Below the pieces are notes generated by a model. The model ran no database searches, was not told where the DNA came from, and saw only the letters and a program-made list of their open reading frames with translations. Position numbers and translations under genes: made by a program. From Bradyrhizobium diazoefficiens (GTDB taxonomy: Bacteria > Pseudomonadota > Alphaproteobacteria > Rhizobiales > Xanthobacteraceae), in NCBI RefSeq assembly GCF_016599855.1, contig NZ_CP067041.1, positions 2,790,001 to 2,854,000 on the forward strand: a stretch of DNA of 64,000 nucleotides, in the 5' to 3' direction. Positions 33,766-42,162 of this stretch are shown here, in pieces (the stretch's first letter is position 1; each line of letters begins with the position of its first letter).

Positions 33766-35307
33766 ATGGAGAACAGCCTTGATCCTGCTCCGCCCCTGCT
33801 GGAGGTGCGCGGGATCAGCAAAAGCTTCGGTGCGGTGCGCGCGTTGCAGGACGTCGACTTCACGCTTCGCGCCGGCGAAATCCATGCATTGCTCGGCGAG
33901 AACGGCGCCGGAAAATCCACGCTGATCAAGGTCGTCACCGGCGTGTTCCCGCGCGATGCCGGTGTCGTCCGTCTGGGCGGCGAAGAAGTCGCGCCGCGTT
34001 CGGCCAAGTCGGCGCTCCAGGCCGGCATTGCCACCGTCTATCAGGAAGTCAATCTGCTGCCGAACCTGTCGGTGGCGCAGAACCTGTTTCTCGACCGCCA
34101 GCCGATGCGCTTCGGCATCGTGCGCGAAGGCGAGATGCGCCGCCGTGCGAAAGCCCTGCTCGCGGATTTCGGCCTCGAGATCGATGTTGCTGCACCGCTC
34201 GGCAATTATTCAGTGGCGATACAACACGTTACCGCGATCGCGCGCGCCGTCGATCTGTCCGCGCGCGTGCTGATCCTGGACGAGCCCACCGCGAGTCTCG
34301 ACCGTCACGAGGTCGAGATCCTGTTCGGCAGCATGCGTCACCTCGCCAGGCGCGGCATCGGCATTGTCTTCGTCAGCCATTTTCTCGATCAGGTCTACGA
34401 GATCTCCGACCGCATCACCGTGCTGCGCAACGGCCGGCTGGTCGGCGAGCGCGAGACCGCCTCGCTGCCGCGGCTGGAGCTGATTCGGATGATGCTTGGC
34501 CGCGAACTCGCCGAGACCACCAGCGCGCGGGCGGCAGCGGGCGAACACAAGGCGCGCGAGGTCTGCGCCAGTTTTGAGAATTACGGCAAGGCCGGCTACG
34601 TCGCCCCATTCAATCTCGAGCTGCGCCATGGCGAGGTCGTCGGCCTCGCCGGGCTGCTCGGCTCGGGCCGCACCGAGACGGCGCGGTTGGTATTCGGCGC
34701 CGAGCGCGCCGATGGCGGGCAGGCGAGAGTGGAAGGCGCCTCCGTGCGACTCCAGTCGCCGCGTGACGGCGTACGTCACGGCTTCGGCTATTGTCCGGAG
34801 GAGCGCAAGACCGACGGCATCGTCGCCGAGCTCACCGTGCGCGAGAACATCGCTCTCGCGCTCCAGGCCAAGCGCGGTCTGCACCGTCCGCTGTCGCGTC
34901 GCGAACAGGACGAGATCGCGAACCGTTACGTCAAGATGCTCGACATCCGCCCGCCCGATCCCGAACGCCCGGTGGGCCTTTTGTCCGGCGGAAATCAGCA
35001 AAAAGTGCTGCTGGCGCGCTGGCTCGCGACTTCTCCGCGGCTGCTGGTGCTGGATGAACCCACGCGCGGCATCGATGTCGGCGCACATGCGGAGATCATC
35101 CGCCTGATCCGCGATCTCTGCGACGACGGGCTGGCGCTGCTCGTGATCTCCTCCGAGCTCGACGAGATCGTGACCTATTCCGACCGCGTGGTCGTGCTGC
35201 GCGATCGCGCCCATGTCGATGAGCTCTCGGGCGAAGCAATCGACGTCACCAACATTCTCGCCGCCATCGCGGCCGATGGCGCCGCGATGCAAGAGGCCCG
35301 GGCATGA
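33766..35307 (+). CDS. ytfR: Galactofuranose-type ABC transporter, double ATPase
   Basis: A 513-residue fused ATPase of the monosaccharide (CUT2) class. The N-terminal half has Walker A GENGAGKST, an atypical signature region ('NYSVAIQHVTAIARAVDLSARVLILDEPTASLD'), Walker B in LILDEPTAS and an H-loop in 'GIVFVSHFLDQV'. The C-terminal half has the degenerate P-loop 'GLLGSGRTETARLVFG' but a good LSGGNQQKVLLARWLA signature and LLVLDEPTRGIDVGA. This asymmetry is normal in RbsA/YtfR proteins. It starts 118 bp after ytfQ and overlaps ytfT by four bases (ATGA). Confidence 0.94.
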   Translation: MENSLDPAPPLLEVRGISKSFGAVRALQDVDFTLRAGEIHALLGENGAGKSTLIKVVTGVFPRDAGVVRLGGEEVAPRSAKSALQAGIATVYQEVNLLPNLSVAQNLFLDRQPMRFGIVREGEMRRRAKALLADFGLEIDVAAPLGNYSVAIQHVTAIARAVDLSARVLILDEPTASLDRHEVEILFGSMRHLARRGIGIVFVSHFLDQVYEISDRITVLRNGRLVGERETASLPRLELIRMMLGRELAETTSARAAAGEHKAREVCASFENYGKAGYVAPFNLELRHGEVVGLAGLLGSGRTETARLVFGAERADGGQARVEGASVRLQSPRDGVRHGFGYCPEERKTDGIVAELTVRENIALALQAKRGLHRPLSRREQDEIANRYVKMLDIRPPDPERPVGLLSGGNQQKVLLARWLATSPRLLVLDEPTRGIDVGAHAEIIRLIRDLCDDGLALLVISSELDEIVTYSDRVVVLRDRAHVDELSGEAIDVTNILAAIAADGAAMQEARA

Positions 35308-36296
35308 CAGCGCTATTGCCGCGCCGCGGCCTGGCCCAGATCCTGGCCTTGATCGTCATCCTCGCGGTCGACCGTGTGGTGTCGCCGCAATTCTTCGACC
35401 TGCGCCTCCAGGACGGCCGTCTGTTCGGCAGCCTGGTCGACGTACTCAACCGCGGTACGCCGGTGGCGCTACTCTCGCTCGGCATGGTGCTGGTGATCGC
35501 GACGCGCGGCATCGATCTCTCCGTCGGCGCGGTAATGGCGATCTGCGGCGCGATCGCTGCAAGCCTCGCCGACAGCCACGGCCTGCCGGTGGTACTGGCG
35601 GCGGCACTCGGTGCTGGTTTGATCTGCGGATTGTGGAACGGCTTTCTCGTCGCCGTGCTCGGCATCCAGCCGATCGTGGCGACGCTGATCCTGATGGTCG
35701 CCGGGCGCGGCATCGCCCAGCTCATTACGGAAGGGCGCATCGTGACCTTCACCTCGCCGGACCTGGTCTGGCTCGGCAATGGCGCCATTCTCGGCGTGCC
35801 GATGCCGATCGCGATTGCGCTCGGCATGCTGATCCTGACCGCTGCAGTGGTGCGCGGCTCGGCGCTTGGGCTCCTGATCGAAGCGACCGGAGGGAATGCG
35901 CGGGCGAGCGAGCTTGCCGGCGTCGGCACCCGCGCGATGATCCTTTCGGTCTATGTCTGGTGCGGTGTTTGCGCCGCGCTGGCCGGCGTGATCGCCGCGG
36001 CCGATATCATGGGCGCGGATGCCAACAATGCCGGCCTCTGGCTCGAGCTCGACGCGATCCTAGCCGTCGTGATCGGCGGCACATCGCTGTTCGGCGGCCG
36101 CTTCAGCCTTATCCTGGCCGTGCTCGGTGCGCTGATTATCCAGACCATGAATACCGGCATCCTGCTGTCGGGCTATCCGCCGGAGTTCAACCTGCTGGTC
36201 AAGGCCGTGGTGGTGCTCGCGGTGCTGCTGCTGCAATCGCCGAAACTGTCTGGCTTTGCCGACATCATGGCGCGGCTGCGGAGGGCGAAACCATGA
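35304..36296 (+). CDS. ytfT: Galactofuranose-type ABC transporter, permease 1
   Basis: A 330-residue inner-membrane permease of the CUT2 (RbsC-like) family with eight or more hydrophobic segments. Family markers are 'LGMVLVIATRGIDLSVGAVMAICGAIAASLAD', 'GLICGLWNGFLVAVLGIQPIVATLILMVAGRGIAQLI' and 'GLWLELDAILAVVIGGTSLFGGRFSL'. ATG 35304 overlaps the ytfR stop, and its own stop overlaps the yjfF start (ATGA at 36293), showing translational coupling. It pairs with yjfF to make the heterodimeric channel. Confidence 0.93.
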   Translation: MTALLPRRGLAQILALIVILAVDRVVSPQFFDLRLQDGRLFGSLVDVLNRGTPVALLSLGMVLVIATRGIDLSVGAVMAICGAIAASLADSHGLPVVLAAALGAGLICGLWNGFLVAVLGIQPIVATLILMVAGRGIAQLITEGRIVTFTSPDLVWLGNGAILGVPMPIAIALGMLILTAAVVRGSALGLLIEATGGNARASELAGVGTRAMILSVYVWCGVCAALAGVIAAADIMGADANNAGLWLELDAILAVVIGGTSLFGGRFSLILAVLGALIIQTMNTGILLSGYPPEFNLLVKAVVVLAVLLLQSPKLSGFADIMARLRRAKP

Positions 36297-37273
36297 GAGG
36301 CCTGCCGCCTGTCCTGATCACCGCCATCGTCCTCGTCGCCGGCTTCGTCCTCTGCGCGCTGCAGTTTCCCAACATCGCCTCCACGCGCGTCGTCGGCAAT
36401 CTCCTTACCGACAATGCCTTCCTCGGCATCGTCGCGACCGGCATGACCTTCGTCATCATCTCCGGCGGCATCGATCTCTCGGTCGGCTCGGTAATCGGCT
36501 TCACCACCGTGTTCGTGGCGCTCGCGATCGAGCGCTGGGGCGTGCCGCCGCTGGTCGCTTTCGTCGCCATCCTCGCGCTCTCGGCAGCCTTCGGCGCTGC
36601 GATGGGTGCCGTTATCCATGTCTTCGATCTACCGCCCTTCATCGTGACGCTCGCCGGCATGTTCCTGGCGCGGGGCGCGAGCTTCCTGCTCTCGACGGAA
36701 TCGGTGCCGATCACCGCGCCGATCTATTCGACGGTGTCCGACTTTGCGTTGCGCATGCCTGACGGCGGGCGGCTGACCGCGATTGCCATCATCATGCTCG
36801 TCATCGTGATCGGCGGCGCCCTGCTGCTGCAGCTCACCCGGTTTGGCGCCAATGTCTATGCGCTCGGCGGCAGCCGGGCGACCGCGAGCCTGATGGGCGT
36901 CGCCGTCGGCAAGATGACGGTGAAGATCTACATGTTGTCGAGCCTGCTGGCAGGCATCGCCGGCATCGTATTCTCCTTCTATACCAGCGCCGGCTATTCG
37001 CTTTCCGCCGTCGGCGTCGAGCTTGACACTATTGCCGCCGTCGTGATCGGCGGCACGCTCCTCACGGGCGGGCAGGGCTCGGTCATCGGCACCTTCCTCG
37101 GCGTGCTGATCCAGGGCCTGATCCAGACCTACATCAATTTCGACGGGACGCTGTCGAGCTGGTGGACCAAGATCGCGACCGGCGTCTTGCTGTTCGCCTT
37201 CATCGCACTTCAGCAGGGGCTGGTCGCGCTGGCGCGGCGGCCGGTGGCGAAGCGCGCGGGAGCCGTCTCATGA
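36293..37273 (+). CDS. yjfF: Galactofuranose-type ABC transporter, permease 2
   Basis: A 326-residue RbsC-like permease with 'GIVATGMTFVIISGGIDLSVGSVIGFTTVFVALAIERWGVPPLVAFVAILALSAAFGAAMGAVIHVFDLPPFIVTLAGMFLARGASF' and 'GVELDTIAAVVIGGTLLTGGQGSVIGTFLGVLIQGLIQTYINFDGTLSSWWTKIATGVLLFAFI'. The segment 'IQTYINFDGTLSSWWTKIATG' is close to E. coli YjfF. ATG 36293 overlaps the ytfT stop. Its stop overlaps the regulator start, so transporter and regulator genes are coupled. Confidence 0.93.
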   Translation: MRGLPPVLITAIVLVAGFVLCALQFPNIASTRVVGNLLTDNAFLGIVATGMTFVIISGGIDLSVGSVIGFTTVFVALAIERWGVPPLVAFVAILALSAAFGAAMGAVIHVFDLPPFIVTLAGMFLARGASFLLSTESVPITAPIYSTVSDFALRMPDGGRLTAIAIIMLVIVIGGALLLQLTRFGANVYALGGSRATASLMGVAVGKMTVKIYMLSSLLAGIAGIVFSFYTSAGYSLSAVGVELDTIAAVVIGGTLLTGGQGSVIGTFLGVLIQGLIQTYINFDGTLSSWWTKIATGVLLFAFIALQQGLVALARRPVAKRAGAVS

Positions 37274-38046
37274 CCTCGCGTATCGTCGTCATCCCGACAC
37301 GGCGGGCCCATTCCAACCACGCGGAGGTGGCCCGCTCGATTGGCGTCGACATCATCGCCGGCCGCTATGCGGAGGGGACGCGGCTGCCGGGCGATGCCGA
37401 GCTGATCGCGATGTTCGGGGTGTCGCGACCGGTGCTGCGGGAGAGCGTGAAGACGCTGGTCGCCAAGGGGCTGCTGACCACCAAGGCGCGGGTCGGCACT
37501 GTCGTGCGCGAGCGTGCCGCCTGGAATATGTTCGACGCCGACGTGCTGGCCTGGCATCTCGACGCCGGTATCGACAAGCGTTTTCTCGACGACCTCGCCG
37601 AGATCCGCCTCGCCGTCGAGCCGCGCGCCGCGGCGCTGGCGGCAGCACAGCGGTCGGAGGAGGATCTCGCGGAGCTTCGCCGGAGCATGGAACGCATGCG
37701 GCTCGAGGCTTCCGATTCCGTCGGCTTTGCCGATGCCGATCTCGCGCTCCACGTTGCGGTGGCGCGGGCATCGGGTAATCTGTTCATGCGCTCGATCGGG
37801 CATGTGATCGAGGCCGCGTTGCGCGCCTCGTTCCTGCTCAGTGCCCCCGTCGAGCCGGAGGACCGCGACACCGTGCTGCTCTGGCATCAGAAGATTGTCG
37901 ATGCGATTGCGGCCGGCGACGCCGGGACGGCGTCGGAAGCGATGGTCTATGTCATTCACAACGGTATGCGCCGTCACGAGGGCACCGTGATCGAAACGGC
38001 ACCCGGCGAGACGCTGCCGTCTGCGGAGAGTGGAGAACAAGCGTGA
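37270..38046 (+). CDS. GntR/FadR-type regulator of the galactose/arabinose operon
   Basis: A 258-residue protein with an N-terminal winged helix ('VARSIGVDIIAGRYAEGTRLPGDAELIAMFGVSRPVLRESVKTLVAKGLLTTKARVGTVV') and a FCD domain ('DDLAEIRLAVEPRAAALAAAQRSEEDLAELRRSMERM....DADLALHVAVARASGNLF......LWHQKIVDAIAAGDA') bearing the Asp/His metal or ligand residues of the family. Such regulators in Proteobacteria often sense sugar acids from oxidative galactose or arabinose breakdown. It overlaps yjfF at 37270 and the sugar dehydrogenase at 38043. The dyad at 32553-32573 is the likely target. Confidence 0.9.
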   Translation: MTSRIVVIPTRRAHSNHAEVARSIGVDIIAGRYAEGTRLPGDAELIAMFGVSRPVLRESVKTLVAKGLLTTKARVGTVVRERAAWNMFDADVLAWHLDAGIDKRFLDDLAEIRLAVEPRAAALAAAQRSEEDLAELRRSMERMRLEASDSVGFADADLALHVAVARASGNLFMRSIGHVIEAALRASFLLSAPVEPEDRDTVLLWHQKIVDAIAAGDAGTASEAMVYVIHNGMRRHEGTVIETAPGETLPSAESGEQA

Positions 38047-38969
38047 CTGAATTTCGCATCGCCATCGTCGGCTTCGGCAAGATCGCGCGCGACCAGCATG
38101 TCGGTGCGATCGCCGCGACGCCAGGCGCGATGCTCGCCGCAATTGCCAGCCGAAACGCTTCGCTCCCGGGCCTGCCGCATTTCGCGACCATCGAGGAATT
38201 GCTGGCGAAGGGGCCGCCGATCGATGCGGTGTCACTTTGCACGCCGCCGCAGGTGCGCCGCGCCCAGGCCGTCGCCGCGCTTGCTGCCGGCAAGCATGTC
38301 ATGCTGGAGAAGCCGCCGGGTATCGGCGTCGCCGAACTCGACCCGTTGATCGCGATGGCGGCGGACACAAAGCGGACCCTGTTTGCGACCTGGCACTCGC
38401 GCCATGCACCGGCGGTCGAGCCGGCACGCGAGTGGCTCGCCGCACGCCGGATCAAATCGGTGCACATCAATTGGAAGGAAGACGTTCGCGTCTGGCATCC
38501 CGGCCAGGCCTGGATCTGGGAACCGGGCGGGCTCGGCGTGTTCGATCCCGGCATCAACGCGCTGTCGATCCTGACCCGCATTCTGCCAAAGCCCGTGTTC
38601 GTCACCGCGGCCGAACTCGCCTTTCCGGCCAATTGCCAGTCGCCGATTGCCGCCAGCCTGACGCTGACTAACATTGACGGCCTGCCGGTCACCGCCGAAT
38701 TTGACTTTCGCCAGACCGGACCGCAAAGCTGGGATATCGTCGCGGAAACCGATCAGGGCCGGATGACATTGTCCCGTGGTGGCAGGATCATGGAAGTCGA
38801 CGGCAAGGTTGTTGCGGACGCGCCCGATGAGGAATATCGCGAGCTGTACCGGCGCTTTGTCAAGCTCGCCGCGACTGGCGAGCGCGATGTCGACTTGGCG
38901 CCGCTTCGTCTCGTCGCCGACGCTTTCCTGCTTGGCAAGCGTAACGTCGTCGAACCGTTTGTGGACTAG
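38043..38969 (+). CDS. D-galactose/L-arabinose 1-dehydrogenase (Gfo/Idh/MocA family)
   Basis: A 308-residue NAD(P)-dependent sugar dehydrogenase that would oxidise galactose or arabinose to the 1,4/1,5-lactone. The Rossmann motif is 'FRIAIVGFGKIARDQHVGAIAAT', the family EKP motif is 'GKHVMLEKPPGIGVAELDPL', and 'SVHINWKEDVRVWHPGQAWIWEPGGLGVFDPGINALSIL' is characteristic of D-galactose 1-dehydrogenase/L-arabinose 1-dehydrogenase. The start is GTG 38043, overlapping the regulator stop. It is the first enzyme of the De Ley-Doudoroff or Weimberg-type route, with epimerase and lactonase next. Confidence 0.9.
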   Translation: MTEFRIAIVGFGKIARDQHVGAIAATPGAMLAAIASRNASLPGLPHFATIEELLAKGPPIDAVSLCTPPQVRRAQAVAALAAGKHVMLEKPPGIGVAELDPLIAMAADTKRTLFATWHSRHAPAVEPAREWLAARRIKSVHINWKEDVRVWHPGQAWIWEPGGLGVFDPGINALSILTRILPKPVFVTAAELAFPANCQSPIAASLTLTNIDGLPVTAEFDFRQTGPQSWDIVAETDQGRMTLSRGGRIMEVDGKVVADAPDEEYRELYRRFVKLAATGERDVDLAPLRLVADAFLLGKRNVVEPFVD

Positions 38970-38971
38970 GC

Positions 38972-40048
38972 ATGACCGGCTCAAAAACAACAAAAGACGT
39001 ATTCGGAATGCTGCCGGACGGACGCAATGTCGAGCGTATCGTGCTGCGGGGGGAGGGCGGGTTTGAGGCCCGCATCATCACCCATGGCGCGGTGATCCAG
39101 GCGCTGATCGCGCCGGATGGCAGGGGCGGGTATGACGATGTTGTGCTTGGCCATGACGCTTTCGCCGGCTATCTCGCTGAGCGAAAGTTTTTTGGTGCCA
39201 CCGTCGGCCGCTATGCCAACCGCATCGCCAACGGCCAGTTTTCGCTCGACGGTGAGAGCTTCCAGCTTGCCATCAACAACGGCCCGAATGCGCTGCACGG
39301 CGGACTTGACGGTTTCGACCGCAAGCTCTGGGACATTGCCGAGATCGCCGACGGCGCGAGCCCTGCGGTCACGCTGACCTACACCAGCCCGGATGGTGAG
39401 GAGAATTACCCCGGCAAGCTGGATGTACGTCTGACCTATCGCATTACCGGCCCGGCCGAGCTGTCGCTGATGATGGAGGCGCGGACCGATCGCCCGACCA
39501 TCGTCAACCTCACCAACCACAGTTTCTTCAATCTGGAAGGCGCGACCTCGGGCACGCCCATCCTCGACCACACACTGACGGTGAAGGCCGAACATTTCCT
39601 GGCGATCGATCCCACCGCCATTCCGCTGCCGGAGCCGCCCCGCTCGGTGGCCGGCACGCCGTTCGACTTCCGCGAGGCTCACGCCGTCGGCGCGCGCATC
39701 CGCGAGAGCGATCAGCAATTGCGCAACGGCAAAGGCTACGACCACACTTATTGCCTTGCGCGCGACGGCAAGCTCGCGCTGGCGGCCCGTCTGGAGGCGC
39801 CGCGTTCGGGGCGGATCATGGAGCTGTTCACCGACCAGCCCGGCCTTCAGGTCTATTCCGGCAACTATCTCGACGGCACGATCTCGGGCAAGGGCGGCAA
39901 GCTGATCCGGCAATCGGACGCCATATGCCTTGAGCCGCACATCTGGCCAAACGCGCCGAACCGGCCGGACTTTCCGAGCCCCCGCCTCGATCCCGGCGAT
40001 GTCTATCGGCATCATACCGTCTATCGCTTCGCAGTGAGGACGGCATGA
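38972..40048 (+). CDS. galM: Aldose 1-epimerase (mutarotase)
   Basis: A 358-residue GalM-family beta-sandwich enzyme that interconverts alpha and beta anomers of galactose. 'RYANRIANGQFSLDGESFQLAINNGPNALHGGLDGFDRKLWDI' carries the substrate arginine and first histidine; 'IVNLTNHSFFNLEG' has the catalytic histidine pair region; 'PGLQVYSGNYLDG' and 'SDAICLEPHIWPNAPNRPDFP', containing the catalytic glutamate, complete the site. It lies two bases after the dehydrogenase stop, supplying the anomer that enzyme uses. Probably cytoplasmic: no signal peptide. Confidence 0.95.
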   Translation: MTGSKTTKDVFGMLPDGRNVERIVLRGEGGFEARIITHGAVIQALIAPDGRGGYDDVVLGHDAFAGYLAERKFFGATVGRYANRIANGQFSLDGESFQLAINNGPNALHGGLDGFDRKLWDIAEIADGASPAVTLTYTSPDGEENYPGKLDVRLTYRITGPAELSLMMEARTDRPTIVNLTNHSFFNLEGATSGTPILDHTLTVKAEHFLAIDPTAIPLPEPPRSVAGTPFDFREAHAVGARIRESDQQLRNGKGYDHTYCLARDGKLALAARLEAPRSGRIMELFTDQPGLQVYSGNYLDGTISGKGGKLIRQSDAICLEPHIWPNAPNRPDFPSPRLDPGDVYRHHTVYRFAVRTA

Positions 40049-40926
40049 TGGAAGAGGTAACGACGTCCGTTCTCTCTGCTGAACAATGTCACCTCGGCGA
40101 AGGGCCGACCTATGACGTCACCACAGATACCGCCTGGTGGTTCGACATTCGCGAAGGGCGCCTGTTCGAGGCGCATCTCGGTACGGGCGCGACCCGCGTG
40201 CACGCGGTCGGCCGGATGGCGAGCGCGCTCGGACGGATCGATGCCGAGCGCCAGCTGGTCGTCGCAGAGGATGGGTGTTACATCCGCAACGTGGCCGATG
40301 GCGCGATGACGCTGTTCTGTCCGCTCGAAGCAGATGATCCCGCCACGCGCTCCAATGATTGCCGCGTGCATCAATCCGGCACATTCTGGATCGGCACCAT
40401 GGGGCGCAAGGCCGAGCAGGGCCTCGGCGCGATCTACGCGCTCCACCGCGGCAAGATCTCGATGCTGTTTCCCGGCATCAGCATTCCGAACTCGATCTGC
40501 TTCTCGCCGGATGGTGCCACGGGCTACTTCGCCGATACCGCGCGCGCGGTGCTCTATTCAGTGTCGCTCAATCCCGACACCGGGCTGCCGCGCGGCGAGC
40601 CCGAGGTATTGTTGCGCCACACCGGCATCGGCGGCTTCGATGGCTCGGTGTGCGACGCCGACGGGCAGATCTGGAACGCCTGCTGGGGCGCCAGCCGCAT
40701 CGATGTCTATTCTCCACACGGCGAGCGCCTGCGCTCGCTGCGCGTGCCGGCCAAGCAGGCGAGTTGCCCCGCCTTCGTCGGCCCCGATCTGTCGCGCCTG
40801 CTCGTTACGTCCGCCTGGCAGGACATGGACGCGGAGGCGCGCTCCACCGATCCGCAGGCAGGGTGCACCTTTCTGTTGGAGGCATCCGCACGTGGACGTG
40901 CGGAACCTGATGTCAAGCTCGCATAG
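40045..40926 (+). CDS. SMP-30/gluconolactonase-family sugar lactonase
   Basis: A 293-residue six-bladed propeller lactonase that opens the lactone made by the dehydrogenase. The metal-site glutamate is in 'CHLGEGPTYDVTTDTAWWFDI'; later ligands lie in 'RSNDCRVHQSGTFWIGTMGRKAEQGLGAIYAL' (Asn/Asp), 'IPNSICFSPDGATGYFADT' (Asn) and 'GFDGSVCDADGQIWNACW' (Asp). These match L-arabinolactonase/galactonolactonase proteins. ATG 40045 overlaps the galM stop, with a second ATG directly behind it. It is the last gene of the operon that starts at ytfQ. Confidence 0.92.
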   Translation: MMEEVTTSVLSAEQCHLGEGPTYDVTTDTAWWFDIREGRLFEAHLGTGATRVHAVGRMASALGRIDAERQLVVAEDGCYIRNVADGAMTLFCPLEADDPATRSNDCRVHQSGTFWIGTMGRKAEQGLGAIYALHRGKISMLFPGISIPNSICFSPDGATGYFADTARAVLYSVSLNPDTGLPRGEPEVLLRHTGIGGFDGSVCDADGQIWNACWGASRIDVYSPHGERLRSLRVPAKQASCPAFVGPDLSRLLVTSAWQDMDAEARSTDPQAGCTFLLEASARGRAEPDVKLA

Positions 40927-40999
40927 GAGATCCAAAGCCGACCTCTACCGACGTACTCGACGACCTAAGAAACAGTCTGACACCCAAAGGGAGTAAAGC

Positions 41000-42070
41000 A
41001 TGTTGAAATTGAAGACGACATTTCTCGCATTGGCGCTGGCCGGCGCCGCAACGATGGCCGCAGGCGTCACCGCCTCCGCGCAGAAGGCAACCGTCGGCAT
41101 TGCCATGCCGACCAAGTCCTCGGCGCGCTGGATCGACGATGGCAACAATATGGTCAAGGTGCTGAAGGAGCGCGGCTACAACACCGACCTGCAATATGCC
41201 GAGGACGACATTCCGAACCAGCTCTCGCAGGTCGAGAACATGGTGACCAAGGGCGCCAAGGCGCTGGTGATCGCCGCGATCGACGGCACCACGCTGTCGG
41301 ACGTGCTTAAGCAGGCGAAAGCAAAAGGCATCACCGTGATCGCCTACGACCGCCTGATCCGCGGCACGCCGAATGTCGACTATTACGCGACCTTCGATAA
41401 TTTCCAGGTCGGCGTGCTGCAGGCGCAGTCGATCGAGAAGGGCCTCGGCCTGAAGGAGGGCAAGGGTCCGTTCAACATCGAATTGTTCGGCGGCTCGCCC
41501 GACGACAACAACGCCTACTTCTTCTACAACGGCGCGATGAGCGTGCTGAAGCCGTATATCGACAGCGGCAAGCTCGTGGTCGCCTCCGGTCAGATGGGCA
41601 TGGACAAGGTCGCGACCTTGCGCTGGGACGGCGCCACCGCCCAGGCTCGCATGGACAACCTCCTCAGCGCCTACTACGGCAACAAGAAGGTCAACGCGGT
41701 GCTGTCGCCCTATGACGGCCTCTCGATCGGCATCATCTCCTCGCTGAAGGGCGTCGGCTACGGCAGCGCCGATCAGCCTATGCCGATCATCTCGGGCCAG
41801 GACGCCGAGGTTCCCTCGATCAAGGCCATGCTGCGCGGCGATCAGTACTCGACCATCTTCAAGGACACCCGCGATCTCGCCAAGGTGACCGCTGACATGG
41901 TCGACGCTGCGCTTGCCGGCAAGCAGGTCACAGTCAACGACACCAAGACCTACGAGAACGGCGCCAAGACTGTGCCGTCCTATCTGCTCAAGCCGGTCGT
42001 GGTGTACAAGGACAATTGGGAGAAGGTTCTGGTTGATAGCGGCTATTACAAGAAGTCGCAATTCCAGTAA
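41000..42070 (+). CDS. chvE: Multiple-sugar periplasmic binding protein ChvE
   Basis: A 356-residue type I periplasmic binding protein. The signal peptide [20 protein letters not shown] is followed by '[69 protein letters not shown]', characteristic of ChvE/XylF-like proteins. Agrobacterium ChvE binds galactose, arabinose and other sugars and also presents them to VirA; only the transport role is supported here, as no vir genes are seen. An AGGGAG site precedes ATG 41000. It heads chvE-gguA-gguB, with a stem-loop in the 92-bp gap to gguA. Confidence 0.92.
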   Translation: MLKLKTTFLALALAGAATMAAGVTASAQKATVGIAMPTKSSARWIDDGNNMVKVLKERGYNTDLQYAEDDIPNQLSQVENMVTKGAKALVIAAIDGTTLSDVLKQAKAKGITVIAYDRLIRGTPNVDYYATFDNFQVGVLQAQSIEKGLGLKEGKGPFNIELFGGSPDDNNAYFFYNGAMSVLKPYIDSGKLVVASGQMGMDKVATLRWDGATAQARMDNLLSAYYGNKKVNAVLSPYDGLSIGIISSLKGVGYGSADQPMPIISGQDAEVPSIKAMLRGDQYSTIFKDTRDLAKVTADMVDAALAGKQVTVNDTKTYENGAKTVPSYLLKPVVVYKDNWEKVLVDSGYYKKSQFQ

Positions 42071-42087
42071 GACTCTCTCTCTTCTCT

Positions 42088-42115
42088 CCCTCTCCCCGTT
42101 CGTGCGGGGAGAGGG
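42088..42115 (+). promoter_or_regulatory. Intercistronic stem-loop chvE-gguA (CCTCTCCC-type palindrome)
   Basis: CCCTCTCCCCG-TTCGTG-CGGGGAGAGGG: an 11-bp stem 17 bp after the chvE stop, followed by the GGGGTGAGG tag that also accompanies the repeats at 19.6-19.8 kb. It may be a repeat unit recruited as an mRNA-stabilising hairpin between the binding-protein gene and gguA. Confidence 0.75.
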
Positions 42116-42162
42116 TCGGGGTGAGGAGTTCTCTCTGCACGGGCACTAAAGGACACGACGCG

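Noticed and set aside
40927..40999. A separate promoter and operator for chvE
   Set aside because: No recognisable -35/-10 pair or dyad in the 73-base gap; it may be read through from the lactonase gene.
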